DNA of 64,000 nt from Picosynechococcus sp. PCC 7002. GTDB lineage: Bacteria > Cyanobacteriota > Cyanobacteriia > Cyanobacteriales > MRBY01. This document shows, in pieces, positions 21,184 to 32,123 of this stretch. The position numbers were made by a program, and so were the translations under genes. The DNA lies in the NCBI RefSeq assembly GCF_963860125.1, contig NZ_CAWLFA010000001.1, positions 2,542,001-2,606,000 of the forward strand, in the 5' to 3' direction. The notes under the pieces are model-generated. The model was not told where the DNA came from. It searched no databases and saw only the letters and a list, made by a program, of their open reading frames with translations. Within the stretch, counting starts at the first letter, position 1. Every line of letters begins with the position of its first letter.

Positions 21184-22140
21184 TGGGTGAGAAGAGGTGC
21201 CATCAAAGCCGATGTGATCGGAGCTATAGGCTTTGGGTTCGATGTGAACGGTGACCCTCGCTGGGGCGAAAATTTGCTCTAGGTGACGTTCAACTTTTTC
21301 GCTAATGGCATGGGCAGTGGCCACATCCTCGGCGGCGGCAATGAGGTGCATTTCAATAAAGACTTGCCGACCGCGCAAACCCCGTGACGCAATGTCATGG
21401 CAGTTAATCACCCCAGGAATTGTCATCACTTGTTTGTGGATTGCTTCGGGGGCGATCGCCATTTCATCGACTAACCAGGGCAAATTATCAGTGAGCACTT
21501 CCCAGGCACTTTTAAATACTAAAGCGGCCACGGGAAATGCCAGCACCACATCTAACCATTGCAGTTGTGGCAGCCCCCAAACCTTCGCTTGCCAGACCCC
21601 TAAGAGACCCAACATCACAAGGATCGTCACCCAAATATCGCTCATGGTGTGTTTGGCATCGGCGAGTAAAATCGCACTGCCTACCCGTTGGCCTGCCCGC
21701 CGCTCATAGAATGCCACAAAAATATTGATTCCCAGCACGACAATGAGCCAACTCAGTTCCCCCAGGCTGATGCTGATCTCACTCTGCCCAGCAATTAATT
21801 TGGCGATCGCCCCCTGTAAAATTTCAAAGCAAGCAATCCCCAGAAACATCCCAATCCCCAAAGCGCCGACTGCTTCAAACTTTTGGTGGCCATAGGGATG
21901 ATCCCGGTCGGGTTCCGGTGAAGAGAACTTATTGGCAAATAAGCCCAGCACATTATTGGCGCTATCCGTAAAACTATGGAGAGCATCCGCCTGGAGACTC
22001 AGGGAACCTGTGATCAAACCCACCACAGCCTTTAACGTCATCACGAGCAAGTTCAGCCACAACGTTAACCACAACACCCGCCGTACCTCCCGACGATTAT
22101 CTTGGGGCAAGTGGTGCGAGGAATGACTATGCTCTGGCAT
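21181..22140 (-). CDS. Cation diffusion facilitator (CDF) metal transporter
   Basis: This 319-residue CDF exporter has six membrane segments over about residues 20-225 and a cytoplasmic ferredoxin-like C-terminal domain (about 235-310). The transport site shows HxxxD motifs in TM2 (ADALHSFTDSANN) and TM5 (DAKHTMSDIW), the His/Asp type usually linked to zinc or cadmium rather than iron/manganese. The N-terminus is His-rich (PEHSHSSHH). It expels divalent metal from the cytoplasm using the proton gradient. It is encoded 69 bases downstream of the DUF255 gene on the same strand. Confidence 0.9.
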   Translation of the reverse strand: MPEHSHSSHHLPQDNRREVRRVLWLTLWLNLLVMTLKAVVGLITGSLSLQADALHSFTDSANNVLGLFANKFSSPEPDRDHPYGHQKFEAVGALGIGMFLGIACFEILQGAIAKLIAGQSEISISLGELSWLIVVLGINIFVAFYERRAGQRVGSAILLADAKHTMSDIWVTILVMLGLLGVWQAKVWGLPQLQWLDVVLAFPVAALVFKSAWEVLTDNLPWLVDEMAIAPEAIHKQVMTIPGVINCHDIASRGLRGRQVFIEMHLIAAAEDVATAHAISEKVERHLEQIFAPARVTVHIEPKAYSSDHIGFDGTSSHP

Positions 22141-22209
22141 GGCGCTTATGGGGAGAAGACGGATTGAATCGCAAATCCAGCGTAACCGAAGTTGCCTAAT
22201 TCACACCCC

Positions 22210-24252
22210 TCACCGCTGTAAACTTGTTTGAAGCTGAGTCGCCAATTGACTTTCGCTGCGACAAGGTTCTAAACAATTCAACCCTTGGCACACCAGGGCA
22301 ATACTCCCCGCAGGCAATTCCTGGGTGGGTTTAAGCACCACCGAATTTAACAGGGTTTTTCTGAGTTTCAATAATTGCTGCGGCTTCGCTTTTACAACGG
22401 TGCCATGTAAGTACCAATCCAAGGCTAAAAGTAATGTGGGGCACTGTTGTGGGGATTTTTCGAGCACAGACCCAAAGGACAGCAATGCATCCGTGGCGCG
22501 GTCGAGGTACTGGGTATTTTCTGTAAGCAAGAAAAGACGCATCAAATTACAGATGGCAACACCATTAGCCGCAGGGGTGGCATTGTCTTGGTAACTGCGT
22601 TCTTGGATCAAGAGTTCGGGACTTTGGCGGTTGTTAAAATACCCCTTCAAATCCGTTGACCAAAACTGCTGATCGAATTCTGTCTGGAGGGCGATCGCCT
22701 TTTCGAGCCAATGCGTCTGCTCAGGGTGATTGGTCTGCAAATCCAACAAAGCTTTGATGAGGAAAGCATAATCTTCCGACTGGGCCATCCCGTCTGCTTC
22801 CCCGTCAAAATTTAGCCGATATAAACGACCTCCTTGCCATTGGTGTTCGAGGATAAAATTGACACAGTTGACGGCTAATTCCCAAGCTTTTTCGAGACCC
22901 AAAACCCCATAGATCCGCGCCAATCCCGAAATCATCAAACTATTCCAGGCCACAATTAATTTCGTATCTGTAACCGCCGGAATTCTGCTGGGCCAAGCTG
23001 TTGCCTTTGCTTCGGTGTTATCGCGGGCAGGGGGAAACTGATCGAGGGCCTGCCGGGGCGTACCGTAGCGCTCTGTAAATAATTGATCAAGAATGCCTTG
23101 CAAGCTCTCCGAAATTTCTGTGGATTGCCGTCGTTTTAAAACAATTTTTCCCTCAAAATTACCGTCCGGCGCAATAAAAAATGCCTGTTCCAATTCAGCA
23201 AATTGTGCCGCCGTGAGTTGCGTCTGGAGTTCGTCGTAATCCCAGACATAGAAAGCGCCTTCTTCTGGTTCTGGGTGCCCGGCATCGAGAAAACTATCGG
23301 CATCCTGGGCTGCATAAAAATAGCCTTGGGGGGCTGTCATTTCCCGGGCGAGCCAAGCGACGGTTCCCTCTAGGGCCGTTTTAAAGGCCGGCTCCGTCAC
23401 CCCCTCAGCCCACAGATTGGCGAGAAACTCGGTGATTTGCCCGTTGTCATAGAGCATTTTTTCAAAATGGGGCACTGTCCAATGGGGATCGACGGTATAG
23501 CGATGGAAGCCGCCCCCCACATGGTCATAAATTCCCCCCAGGGCAAGGTCTAAACCCCGTTTGGTACTCACTAACAAACCGTTGTGGCGCGCATTCGAGG
23601 TAAAACGACTTCCCTGTAAGGCGATCGCCCCGTAGGGGATCATCGGAAAACTTGGCCCCGCATCACCCCGGCCCACAATGGCAGTACAAGGCTCTAGGCC
23701 TTTGAGAAACAGATTTTGATCGAGGGGCGCTTGGCCCTGGGGCAGTTGAGCAGAACGGTCTAAAATTGTGAAAATTTCAGTTTTAATCTCCTGGAGTTTC
23801 TCCGGCTCCTCATCAAAGAACCGTCGCAGAGACATCAGCACATCCAAAAATCCAGGGCGATTATACCGGGGAGAAACAGGAAAATAGGTACCCCCATAAA
23901 ATGGCATCAAATCAGCCGGCGTCAGAAAAATATTCAGTGGCCAGCCCCCTTGCCCTGTCATCAGTTGCAACGCTTGCATATAGATGCTGTCGATGTCTGG
24001 CCGTTCCTCGCGATCCACTTTGATGGGTAAAAAATTTTCGTTTAAATAGGTGGCAATTTCTGGATCAGAAAACGCTTCCCCTTCCATCACAGTGCACCAA
24101 TGGCAGGAAGAATAACCAATGGAGAGAAAAATGGGCTTATTTTCTGCCTTTGCCTGGGCCAAAGCCTCATCACACCAATACCACCAGTCGATGGGATTAT
24201 CCGCGTGTTTGCGAAGATAGAGACTTTTGGTGTCGGCCAAGCGATTCGCCAT
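22210..24252 (-). CDS. DUF255 thioredoxin-fold / glycan-epimerase-like protein (YyaL/SPATA20 family)
   Basis: This 680-residue protein starts with a thioredoxin-like domain containing C50-H-W-C53 within [14 protein letters not shown] long alpha/alpha-barrel related to N-acylglucosamine 2-epimerases follows (motifs [17 protein letters not shown] and [12 protein letters not shown]). The family is conserved from bacteria to the mammalian SPATA20. No biochemical function is firmly known; a redox role or sugar binding has been suggested from the fold. Length and domain order are normal, and the start ATG begins [13 protein letters not shown] as in relatives. Confidence 0.9.
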   Translation of the reverse strand: MANRLADTKSLYLRKHADNPIDWWYWCDEALAQAKAENKPIFLSIGYSSCHWCTVMEGEAFSDPEIATYLNENFLPIKVDREERPDIDSIYMQALQLMTGQGGWPLNIFLTPADLMPFYGGTYFPVSPRYNRPGFLDVLMSLRRFFDEEPEKLQEIKTEIFTILDRSAQLPQGQAPLDQNLFLKGLEPCTAIVGRGDAGPSFPMIPYGAIALQGSRFTSNARHNGLLVSTKRGLDLALGGIYDHVGGGFHRYTVDPHWTVPHFEKMLYDNGQITEFLANLWAEGVTEPAFKTALEGTVAWLAREMTAPQGYFYAAQDADSFLDAGHPEPEEGAFYVWDYDELQTQLTAAQFAELEQAFFIAPDGNFEGKIVLKRRQSTEISESLQGILDQLFTERYGTPRQALDQFPPARDNTEAKATAWPSRIPAVTDTKLIVAWNSLMISGLARIYGVLGLEKAWELAVNCVNFILEHQWQGGRLYRLNFDGEADGMAQSEDYAFLIKALLDLQTNHPEQTHWLEKAIALQTEFDQQFWSTDLKGYFNNRQSPELLIQERSYQDNATPAANGVAICNLMRLFLLTENTQYLDRATDALLSFGSVLEKSPQQCPTLLLALDWYLHGTVVKAKPQQLLKLRKTLLNSVVLKPTQELPAGSIALVCQGLNCLEPCRSESQLATQLQTSLQR

Positions 24253-24387
24253 GGAAAGTGCTGCTCCTGGAAAGAATTTCTAAAGGCATTCTAGCGAATG
24301 GATTCTGTGCCAAATTTGTCAGGGTGATCAGTTAGAATCGAACAGCAATCTTTTGCCATCTATCTGCCCTCGGCCCCCTTTGGATTC

Positions 24388-25671
24388 ATGTTAGACAAAA
24401 GCCTCGCTAGCCCCAGAGACCAATTCTTCCAAAGCTTTAGAAATTTGGGTGATTATGCCCGGCGTCCCCAGGGAGCAGCCGTTATTGGTTCTATTGCCTT
24501 GCATGGATTGGCAGCAGCAACGATTCCCCTGTGGGCCAGCTTTGACAATGCGCCCCCAGAGTCCCAGGAGCGTTCGGTAGTGAGGGTGGTGGATTTACCC
24601 CCGGAGGTGCAAAATCGTCTCCCTTCGACAACAGCGTCCTTAGATTTATCAATTTTCGAGGCGAGCCCAGATTTTAATTTGGACTTGTCTGGCTTAAGTG
24701 GTCAGGGAATGGATCCCAACGGGACGTACATTACTGGCCTCAATACCCTACCAACACCCATGGCTCCCAGTTTAGGGCAAGATAGTTTTTCCTTTATTCC
24801 CCTCAGTCCACCCCCAATCTCCAGTAGCTATACCGGGTTTGCACCACCGCCGCCCCCCCGGAATATGAGCTTTTTGCCGCCACCACCGAACGTTCCGAAC
24901 CAGACCAGTTCCCAGCTTCCTAATGCACCAACAGAGACAGAGCGGGGCGCTTTACCGAGCTTGACACCCCCCAGACCCAATGGAAATTCTGGCCAACAGC
25001 AACAGTTCACGATTCCCACCAAACCCGACCCGGAATTAGTGGAACGGCAACGGCGACTCGAAGAAGAAGCGGCGATCGCCCTCCAACCCCGTACTAATAA
25101 CCCAAACAGGGGTGAAGTTTACTTTGATGCCGATTTGCTCAAGCCACGGGAACTGCGCAATAACAATGGCAGTAGCAATAGTAACGGTAATAGTGGCACG
25201 AATAATACGAATAACCGCCCTCCCACACCCAGCACCAACACACCGCCCCCAAGCCAAACGGCGGCCCGCAATACAGCGGCAGTCAATCGTAGCCTGACAG
25301 GAAACTATCCCAAGGGGGCCTGTAGTAGCCAAGCTAGCGGTACCGCGACTTACAATGTCACCGTGTCCCCAGAAGGTAGTCCTTCCCAATGGAACCTGGT
25401 GCAAAGCTCTGGGACAAATGCCTTGGATAACCAAGCGAGTCAAGATATTCGTAACGCCCGCTTTGATGGGAAAAATAGCAACTACCGGGTCAGCGTGAAC
25501 TATAGATACGAACCCGCTTTTTGTGCGGCGTTTATGCCGAAACCCCAACCTGCCCCCACCAATTCAACAAACTCAACTCCGGCTAATCCGCCAGCTCCAG
25601 CGCGTACGACCCCGAAAGCACCGGAGGCTTCAACTGAAACTGAGGCGATCGCCCCTGATGAAAATTCTTGA
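24388..25671 (+). CDS. TonB-like protein with Pro/Asn-rich linker
   Basis: This 427-residue protein has a short cytoplasmic N-terminus and one membrane segment (about residues 32-50, AAVIGSIALHGLAAATIPLW). A very long low-complexity spacer rich in Pro, Asn, Ser and Thr (about 110-305) follows. The TonB-like C-terminal fold is at about residues 305-380 (NYPKGACSSQASGTATYNV, then SSGTNALDNQAS). The YP-A and G-x-V/T-x-V-x-V pattern supports energy transduction to outer-membrane receptors. A Pro/Ala/Thr tail follows that fold. ExbB/ExbD and receptors are not in the window. An alternative is a TonB-fold protein with another job. The N-rich stretch may vary in length between strains. Confidence 0.7.
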   Translation: MLDKSLASPRDQFFQSFRNLGDYARRPQGAAVIGSIALHGLAAATIPLWASFDNAPPESQERSVVRVVDLPPEVQNRLPSTTASLDLSIFEASPDFNLDLSGLSGQGMDPNGTYITGLNTLPTPMAPSLGQDSFSFIPLSPPPISSSYTGFAPPPPPRNMSFLPPPPNVPNQTSSQLPNAPTETERGALPSLTPPRPNGNSGQQQQFTIPTKPDPELVERQRRLEEEAAIALQPRTNNPNRGEVYFDADLLKPRELRNNNGSSNSNGNSGTNNTNNRPPTPSTNTPPPSQTAARNTAAVNRSLTGNYPKGACSSQASGTATYNVTVSPEGSPSQWNLVQSSGTNALDNQASQDIRNARFDGKNSNYRVSVNYRYEPAFCAAFMPKPQPAPTNSTNSTPANPPAPARTTPKAPEASTETEAIAPDENS

Positions 25672-25703
25672 GGGGAGTACCAAGCGATGATGATTCACGG
25701 ACT

Positions 25704-25729
25704 TTTTCCTAGGCGATCGCCTAGGAAAA
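25704..25729. repeat. 26-bp perfect palindrome centred on a HIP1 octamer
   Basis: The bases from 25704 to 25729 are an exact palindrome: TTTTCCTAG and its complement flank GCGATCGC, with AvrII-like CCTAGG on both sides. It lies 33 bases after the TonB-like stop. As RNA it would fold into a hairpin ending in A/U pairs and could act as a terminator in either direction. Confidence 0.85.
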
Positions 25730-25848
25730 CCAGGGCATAATCCGCCCAAAATGATAGGAAAAACAGGCAAACCCAGGCCGAGTAATCAGGTTAGAATATA
25801 GAACGCCATTATTTATTTGTTTGTTCTATACCGCCGAAACATTTCTCC

Positions 25849-28800
25849 ATGAAAAGTGCCTTCCTCGATCGCCTAAATAGTCCTGAGCGCCCTGTCCTTG
25901 TGTTCGATGGGGCAATGGGCACCAATCTGCAAGTACAGAATTTGACGGCGGCAGATTTTGGGGGGGCTGAATATGAAGGCTGTAATGAGTATTTAGTTCA
26001 GACAAAGCCGGAAGCCGTTGCCACCGTGCACCGGGCCTTCCTAGCGGCTGGGGCGGATGTGATTGAGACAGATACCTTTGGTGGTACTTCGATCGTCCTT
26101 GCGGAATATGACCTCGGCGATCGCGCCTATGAACTGAATAAAAAAGCTGCAGAACTGGCGAAAAGTGTCACGGCAGAATTTTCGACGTCTGAAAAACCGC
26201 GTTTTGTGGCAGGTTCCATTGGCCCTGGGACAAAATTACCGAGCTTGGGCCACATTGACTACGACACCCTAGAAAATGCCTTTGCGGAACAGGCCGAAGG
26301 TCTCTATGATGGCGGCGCGGATCTGATGCTCGTAGAAACCTGTCAGGATGTATTGCAAATTAAAGCGGCCCTCAATGGCATTGAACGCACCTTCACGAAA
26401 AAAGGCGATCGTCTGCCGATCATGGTCTCGGTGACGATGGAAACCATGGGCACAATGCTGGTCGGCACTGAGATTGCCGCCGCCGTTGCCATTCTCGAAC
26501 CCTACAGGATTGACATTTTAGGGTTGAACTGTGCCACTGGCCCCGACCTGATGAAGGAACACGTTAAATATTTGTCGGAGCATTCCCCCTTCATCGTGTC
26601 TTGTATCCCAAACGCTGGATTGCCCGAAAACGTTGGCGGCCAGGCCCACTACAAGCTCACACCTCTCGAAATGAAGATGGCAATGATGCACTTCGTCGAG
26701 GATCTCGGTGTCCAGGTGATCGGCGGTTGTTGCGGCACGCGCCCCGAACATATTCAAGCCTTAGCAGAAATTGCGGCTGAACTCACGCCAAAAGAGCGTC
26801 ACCCTGACTATGAACCCGCTGCGGCCTCGATCTATAGTCCCCAACCCTATATCCAAGACAACTCCTTTTTAATTGTTGGCGAACGCTTAAATGCCAGTGG
26901 CTCGAAAAAATGCCGCACATTATTAAACGAAGAGGATTGGGATAGCCTGGTGTCACTCGCCAAATCCCAGGTAAAAGAAGGTGCCCATGTCCTCGATGTG
27001 AACGTCGATTATGTCGGGCGGGACGGGGTGCGCGATATGCATGAATTGGCTTCCCGCTTGGTGAATAACGTCACCCTGCCCTTGATGCTTGACTCCACCG
27101 AATGGGAAAAAATGGAGGCTGGTTTAAAGGTGGCTGGCGGGAAATGTATTCTCAATTCCACCAACTACGAAGACGGTGAAGAGCGCTTTTATCAGGTGCT
27201 TTCCCTCGCGAAAAAATACGGGGCCGGGGTGGTAATCGGCACCATCGACGAAGAAGGAATGGCCCGCACCGCCGAGAAGAAATTTGAGATTGCCAAACGT
27301 GCCTATGATGCGGCGATCGCCTATGGCCTTCCCGCCCATGAAGTGTTCTTTGATCCCTTGGCTTTACCGATTTCCACGGGGATTGAGGAAGATAGAAATA
27401 ACGGACAGGCGACCCTCGACGCGATTGAAAGAATTCACAAGGAATTGCCAGGATGTCACATTATCCTTGGGGTTTCTAATATTTCCTTCGGCCTAAATCC
27501 GGCGGCGCGCCAGGTGTTGAACTCTGTCTTTTTGCATGATGCGATGCAGTTGGGAATGGATTCGGCGATTGTGAGCGCCAGTAAGATTTTACCGATGGCG
27601 AAAATTGATCCAGAGCATATCAAAATTTGCCGGGATCTGATTGGCGATCGCCGCGAATTTGAGGGGGAAGTTTGCACCTACGATCCGCTAACGAAACTCA
27701 CTGAATTATTTGCTGGGAAAAAAGCGAAAAAATCCGAAGCCATTGATAAAAATCTGCCTGTTAATGAACGCTTAAAACAGCACATTATTGATGGCGAACG
27801 ACTTGGTTTAGAAGAGGCTTTAACTGAAGCTCTGGAGCAATATCCACCCCTTGATATTATTAATATTTTCCTGCTCGACGGCATGAAAGTTGTGGGGGAA
27901 CTGTTCGGCTCTGGCCAAATGCAATTACCCTTTGTTTTGCAGTCAGCCCAAACCATGAAAGCTGCCGTGGCTTTCCTCGAACCCTACATGGATAAAGAAG
28001 AAGGCGATGATAGCGGCAAAGGTACATTTATCATTGCCACCGTGAAGGGCGATGTCCATGATATCGGTAAGAATTTAGTTGATATTATTCTGTCCAATAA
28101 TGGCTATAAAGTAATTAATTTGGGTATTAAGCAACCCGTTGAAAACATTATCCAAGCCTACGAAGAAAATGGTGCAGATTGTATTGCCATGAGTGGGTTA
28201 TTGGTAAAGTCCACTGCCTTTATGAAGGACAATTTAGAAGCCTTTAACGAAAAAGGGATTACCGTTCCCGTGATTTTGGGGGGAGCCGCTTTAACACCCA
28301 AATTTGTTTATCAAGACTGTCAAAATACCTACAAAGGACAAGTGATTTACGGGAAAGATGCCTTCGCTGATCTCCATTTCATGGATAAACTCATGCCCGC
28401 TAAGGCCGAGCAGCAATGGGACGATTTTGATGGTTTCCTAGGGGACTATGCCGAAGCGAACCAGCGCACCTATAGCGGCGATGGTGAAGAAATTGCCGTC
28501 GAAGAAACCAAATCCCAAGAACCAGAAGTTGTCGATACCCGTCGTTCTGAATTTGTCGAGGATAATATCGCCCGTCCCCGGCCTCCCTTCTGGGGGACAA
28601 AAATTCTCCGGGCTGAAGACATTGATCTAGAAGAAATTTTTTGGCATCTCGATCTTCAGGCATTATTTGTGGGTCAATGGCAATTCCGCAAAACCAAAGA
28701 ACAATCTAAAGAGGAATATGACCAGTTCATTCAAGACACCGTCCATCCGCTTTTAGAACAATGGAAACAAAAGGCGATCGCCGAAAAAATCCTTGATCCG

Positions 28801-29391
28801 ACAGTGATTTATGGTTATTTCCCCTGCCAATCGGAAGGCAACACCTTGATCATTTATGATCCCGACGAATATGTCAGCGAACAGACCCTTAGCGAAGTGG
28901 CCCGCTTTGAATTTCCCCGGCAAAAATCCGGCAAACGCCTGTGCATTGCCGATTTCTTTGCGTCTACCGAATCGGGAGTTTTAGATGTATTTCCCATGCA
29001 GGCAGTGACCGTGGGGGAAGTTGCGACGGAATACGCCCGAAAACTCTTTGCCGCCGACGAATACACCGATTATCTCTACTACCACGGCATCGCTGTCCAA
29101 ACGGCGGAAGCCCTTGCAGAATGGTGTCACGCTCGGATTCGACGGGAATTAGGCTTTGGGGATGCTGAACCCGACAATATTAAAGATATGTTGAAACAGC
29201 GCTACCAAGGCTCTCGCTACAGTTTTGGTTATCCGGCTTGTCCGAATATTTTGGATCAATACACCCAGTTAGACCTCCTGAAAACCGACCGCATTGGCAT
29301 GTACATGGACGAAAGTGAGCAAATTTATCCCGAACAATCCACCTCGGCGATCATTACCTACCACCCTGTCGCGAAATACTTCAATGTTTGA
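25849..29391 (+). CDS. metH: Cobalamin-dependent methionine synthase
   Basis: This 1180-residue modular enzyme transfers a methyl group from 5-methyltetrahydrofolate to homocysteine. The homocysteine domain (1-310) has zinc cysteines, including [10 protein letters not shown]. The pterin-binding domain is at about 335-600 ([12 protein letters not shown]). The B12 cap and B12-binding domains are at about 640-880, with the cobalt-ligand histidine in GDVHDIGKN. The AdoMet reactivation domain is at about 930-1180 ([11 protein letters not shown]). All modules are intact. No cobalamin riboswitch is recognisable in the ~175 bases upstream. The next gene overlaps its 3' end by 8 bases. Confidence 0.97.
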   Translation: MKSAFLDRLNSPERPVLVFDGAMGTNLQVQNLTAADFGGAEYEGCNEYLVQTKPEAVATVHRAFLAAGADVIETDTFGGTSIVLAEYDLGDRAYELNKKAAELAKSVTAEFSTSEKPRFVAGSIGPGTKLPSLGHIDYDTLENAFAEQAEGLYDGGADLMLVETCQDVLQIKAALNGIERTFTKKGDRLPIMVSVTMETMGTMLVGTEIAAAVAILEPYRIDILGLNCATGPDLMKEHVKYLSEHSPFIVSCIPNAGLPENVGGQAHYKLTPLEMKMAMMHFVEDLGVQVIGGCCGTRPEHIQALAEIAAELTPKERHPDYEPAAASIYSPQPYIQDNSFLIVGERLNASGSKKCRTLLNEEDWDSLVSLAKSQVKEGAHVLDVNVDYVGRDGVRDMHELASRLVNNVTLPLMLDSTEWEKMEAGLKVAGGKCILNSTNYEDGEERFYQVLSLAKKYGAGVVIGTIDEEGMARTAEKKFEIAKRAYDAAIAYGLPAHEVFFDPLALPISTGIEEDRNNGQATLDAIERIHKELPGCHIILGVSNISFGLNPAARQVLNSVFLHDAMQLGMDSAIVSASKILPMAKIDPEHIKICRDLIGDRREFEGEVCTYDPLTKLTELFAGKKAKKSEAIDKNLPVNERLKQHIIDGERLGLEEALTEALEQYPPLDIINIFLLDGMKVVGELFGSGQMQLPFVLQSAQTMKAAVAFLEPYMDKEEGDDSGKGTFIIATVKGDVHDIGKNLVDIILSNNGYKVINLGIKQPVENIIQAYEENGADCIAMSGLLVKSTAFMKDNLEAFNEKGITVPVILGGAALTPKFVYQDCQNTYKGQVIYGKDAFADLHFMDKLMPAKAEQQWDDFDGFLGDYAEANQRTYSGDGEEIAVEETKSQEPEVVDTRRSEFVEDNIARPRPPFWGTKILRAEDIDLEEIFWHLDLQALFVGQWQFRKTKEQSKEEYDQFIQDTVHPLLEQWKQKAIAEKILDPTVIYGYFPCQSEGNTLIIYDPDEYVSEQTLSEVARFEFPRQKSGKRLCIADFFASTESGVLDVFPMQAVTVGEVATEYARKLFAADEYTDYLYYHGIAVQTAEALAEWCHARIRRELGFGDAEPDNIKDMLKQRYQGSRYSFGYPACPNILDQYTQLDLLKTDRIGMYMDESEQIYPEQSTSAIITYHPVAKYFNV

Positions 29392-29785
29392 TCAAGCAAA
29401 GCCAATTATTTTCTTTGATGGGGAATGCAATCTTTGCAATGGTTTTGTGGATTTGATGCTCAAAATCGACCCAGACCAAAAGTTTTATCTCGCCCCCCTC
29501 CAAGGAAAAACGGCCCAGCAATATTTACCACCCCTCCCCGAAAATCCAGAAGACTGGGCGATCGCCTATTTTGATGGGGTGAATACCTACTATGCCTCCG
29601 ATGCTTGCTTGGCTATCTGTCAAAGGCTGGGCGGCCCCTGGCAACTGTTCACTTTGGCCCGACCTTTACCGCAAAACTTCCGGGATTGGCTCTATCGGCT
29701 GGTGGCGACTAACCGTTACCGCTGGTTTGGCCAACGCACCTGTCGCACCATGGATTTGACGAAACCGTCCCCATTTCTGCCCTGA
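29384..29785 (+). CDS. DCC-family thiol-disulfide oxidoreductase-like protein (DUF393)
   Basis: This 133-residue protein carries the family motif [14 protein letters not shown], with C15-x2-C18 near the N-terminus as in thioredoxin-like DCC proteins. The conserved R-YRWFGQR segment is near the C-terminus. The start is the ATG at 29384. It overlaps the metH stop as ATGTTTGA, giving translational coupling; the open frame extends farther upstream only inside metH. The redox substrate is unknown. The coupling to metH is suggestive but may only reflect genome packing. Confidence 0.85.
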   Translation: MFDQAKPIIFFDGECNLCNGFVDLMLKIDPDQKFYLAPLQGKTAQQYLPPLPENPEDWAIAYFDGVNTYYASDACLAICQRLGGPWQLFTLARPLPQNFRDWLYRLVATNRYRWFGQRTCRTMDLTKPSPFLP

Positions 29786-29856
29786 ACCCCGCAAACTCGG
29801 TAAGATAAAGGGCGCACTTATTTTCAGTTCCTCTACCTCAGACTCGATCAACGACC

Positions 29857-31239
29857 ATGCGCATTAAGGAAATCCTCAACACCGCCGCCATCAACAGCAC
29901 CATCACCGCCGAGGGATGGGTCAAAACCAAACGGGAATTGAAGGGATTTTCTTTCATTGAAATTAGCGACGGCTCCACGATGAATGGCCTCCAAGTGATT
30001 ATCGATGGCAATCTGGCCGACTACGAAGCAATCATTAAAAAGCTCAATACAGGGGCTGCGGTTACAGCGACGGGGTTAGTGGTGGAATCCCCAGGTAAAG
30101 GGCAACGCATCGAACTCCAGGCCAAAGCGGTGACTGTCCACGGGGAAGCAGATCCGGAAACCTATCCCCTCCAGAAAAAACGCCATAGCTTCGAATTTTT
30201 GCGCACCATCGGCCACCTGCGCGGCAAAACCAACACCATGGGGGCAGTGATGCGGGTGCGGAATGCCTGTGCCACCGCGATTCACCAATTTTTCCAGGAA
30301 CGGGGCTTTATCTGGGCTCACACGCCGATTATTACTGCCAGCGATTGCGAAGGGGCCGGGGAAATGTTTGCGGTCACCAATTTTGATCTGGCCAATCCGA
30401 AGCGGACAAAAGAGGGAGCCGTTGACTATGCCGAAGACTTTTTTGGGCGACCTGCTTATCTCACCGTGAGCGGTCAGTTGGAAGCAGAAGTGATGGCGAT
30501 GGCTTTCAAAGATGTTTATACGTTTGGGCCGACCTTCCGGGCAGAAAACTCCAACACTTCCAGGCACTTGGCGGAGTTTTGGATGGTCGAACCGGAAATG
30601 GCCTTTTGCGATATTGTCGGCGACCAGGATTTGGCCGAGGAATTTTTGCGCTACATCTTCAAGTATGTGTTGGAAGCTTGCCCTGAAGACATGGAATTTT
30701 TCAACAAGCGCATTGATAATTCTGTCCTCGCCACGGCTCAAAATATTATCGAGAATGAGTTCGCCCGCATTACCTACACCGAGGCGATCGCCCTTTTAGA
30801 AAAAAGCAATAAAACCTTTGAATTTCCAGTGGAATGGGGGATCGATCTCCAGTCAGAACATGAGCGTTATCTCGCCGAAGACCTATTTAAAAAGCCCTTG
30901 ATCGTGAGCAACTATCCAAAAGATATTAAGGCTTTTTATATGCGCCTCAATGATGACCAGAAAACCGTGGCGGCCATGGATGTGCTCGCGCCAAAAATTG
31001 GCGAAATTATTGGTGGCTCCCAACGGGAAGAACGGCTCGATGTGCTGGAACGACGCATTCAGGAGATGAACATCGAAGCAGCAGATCTGTGGTGGTATCT
31101 CGATCTACGGCGGTTTGGCACCGTCCCCCATGCGGGCTTTGGTCTTGGTTTTGAAAGACTGGTGCAGTTTATGACCGGGATGGGCAATATCCGCGATGTG
31201 ATTCCTTTCCCCCGTACCCCTCTAAATGCTGAGTTTTAA
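29857..31239 (+). CDS. asnS: Asparaginyl-tRNA synthetase
   Basis: This 460-residue class IIb synthetase has an N-terminal OB-fold anticodon-binding domain (about 15-110, [20 protein letters not shown]). The catalytic core has class II motif 2 ([21 protein letters not shown]) and motif 3 ([15 protein letters not shown]). The NTSRH form and the absence of a GatCAB-type context fit AsnRS rather than AspRS. It charges tRNA-Asn directly. Length is typical. It follows the DCC gene by 71 bases. Confidence 0.96.
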   Translation: MRIKEILNTAAINSTITAEGWVKTKRELKGFSFIEISDGSTMNGLQVIIDGNLADYEAIIKKLNTGAAVTATGLVVESPGKGQRIELQAKAVTVHGEADPETYPLQKKRHSFEFLRTIGHLRGKTNTMGAVMRVRNACATAIHQFFQERGFIWAHTPIITASDCEGAGEMFAVTNFDLANPKRTKEGAVDYAEDFFGRPAYLTVSGQLEAEVMAMAFKDVYTFGPTFRAENSNTSRHLAEFWMVEPEMAFCDIVGDQDLAEEFLRYIFKYVLEACPEDMEFFNKRIDNSVLATAQNIIENEFARITYTEAIALLEKSNKTFEFPVEWGIDLQSEHERYLAEDLFKKPLIVSNYPKDIKAFYMRLNDDQKTVAAMDVLAPKIGEIIGGSQREERLDVLERRIQEMNIEAADLWWYLDLRRFGTVPHAGFGLGFERLVQFMTGMGNIRDVIPFPRTPLNAEF

Positions 31240-31440
31240 GGTTTGTTCTTTAGTTTTGCGATTCACAAATGAATTCAATCAAGACATGTTGATCTTGTTG
31301 AAATTTCTGACATTGCTAAAGTGCAGAATAGCAGGCGATCGCCACAATAAATAAACTGAGAAATTTGGTTAGCTAAAAGTGTGATCGGATTAAAGATAAA
31401 CTTCAACCTTTAGCTATATTCTAGTTGTCAGGAACTATGT

Positions 31441-31968
31441 TTATTGGGTCTTTAAGGCTTCTGTGATTCGCACCAAATCATGTACCAATTCTGCTAATCG
31501 GGTTTCGATTGTTTCATCGACAATTTTTCCTTCCGCAAAAGCTTCCCGCGTCGCGTAAACAAAACGTGGCACGATTAAACAGCGGAAATCGAACATTAAA
31601 TTATTCGCAAAGGACATCACAGACATATAACTAGATTTTCCCCCCGCAGCACAGAGAAACCCCACCGTTTTTTCTTGCCAAGACTGACCAGTGAGTTCCA
31701 AGAAATTTTTAAGAGCAGCATTCACATCGTAATTGTAAATAGGAGTAGCGACGATGATGCCCTCCGCTTCGGCCACCATTTCATTCAATGGAGGCAGGCT
31801 TGGGTGATCGTAGGTGCTTCTCCCGGCACAAAAAGGTAAATCAAGCTTTCTAAGATCTAGCCATTGGGCAGATTTTCCTTGATTTTGCAGCAGTAATTGT
31901 GCTTGTTCTGCGAGAATTTGACTGCGGCTTTCAGGATTAAGACTCGCACCAATAATTAAATAACTCAT
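31441..31968 (-). CDS. NADPH-dependent FMN reductase family protein
   Basis: This 175-residue flavodoxin-fold protein has the phosphate-binding start IIGASLNPESRSQILA and the conserved TPIYNYDVNAALKNFLE segment that lines the FMN site. GFLCAAGGKSSYMSV follows. Relatives reduce FMN, quinones, chromate or azo compounds with NAD(P)H; the true substrate cannot be read from the sequence. It is monocistronic on the minus strand, convergent with asnS across about 200 bases in which I see no strong terminator. Confidence 0.87.
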   Translation of the reverse strand: MSYLIIGASLNPESRSQILAEQAQLLLQNQGKSAQWLDLRKLDLPFCAGRSTYDHPSLPPLNEMVAEAEGIIVATPIYNYDVNAALKNFLELTGQSWQEKTVGFLCAAGGKSSYMSVMSFANNLMFDFRCLIVPRFVYATREAFAEGKIVDETIETRLAELVHDLVRITEALKTQ

Positions 31969-32123
31969 TTATGATCTTGCTGATTTTTATGACATAGATG
32001 ACAACGTTTCTAATATAGCTTCTAAAACTCTATGATTGGGGGCAATGCGTGCGACAATAATTCATTGAGAGGCTCATTAGGTCAGAAATTTAGACATTTT
32101 CATTGCGTCAGCAACGTAGACAT

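Noticed and set aside
25681..25848. Cobalamin riboswitch before metH
   Set aside because: No B12-box-like conserved core is visible in the short upstream region; only the HIP1 palindrome is present.
29294..29383. Longer N-terminus for the DCC-family protein
   Set aside because: It is out-of-frame metH sequence; the ATG at 29384 starts the recognised domain.
30076..30741. 221-codon frame antisense to asnS
   Set aside because: Fully inside a certain gene, with no recognisable protein features.
31240..31440. tRNA or small RNA after asnS
   Set aside because: No cloverleaf, CCA end or strong hairpin could be found by eye.
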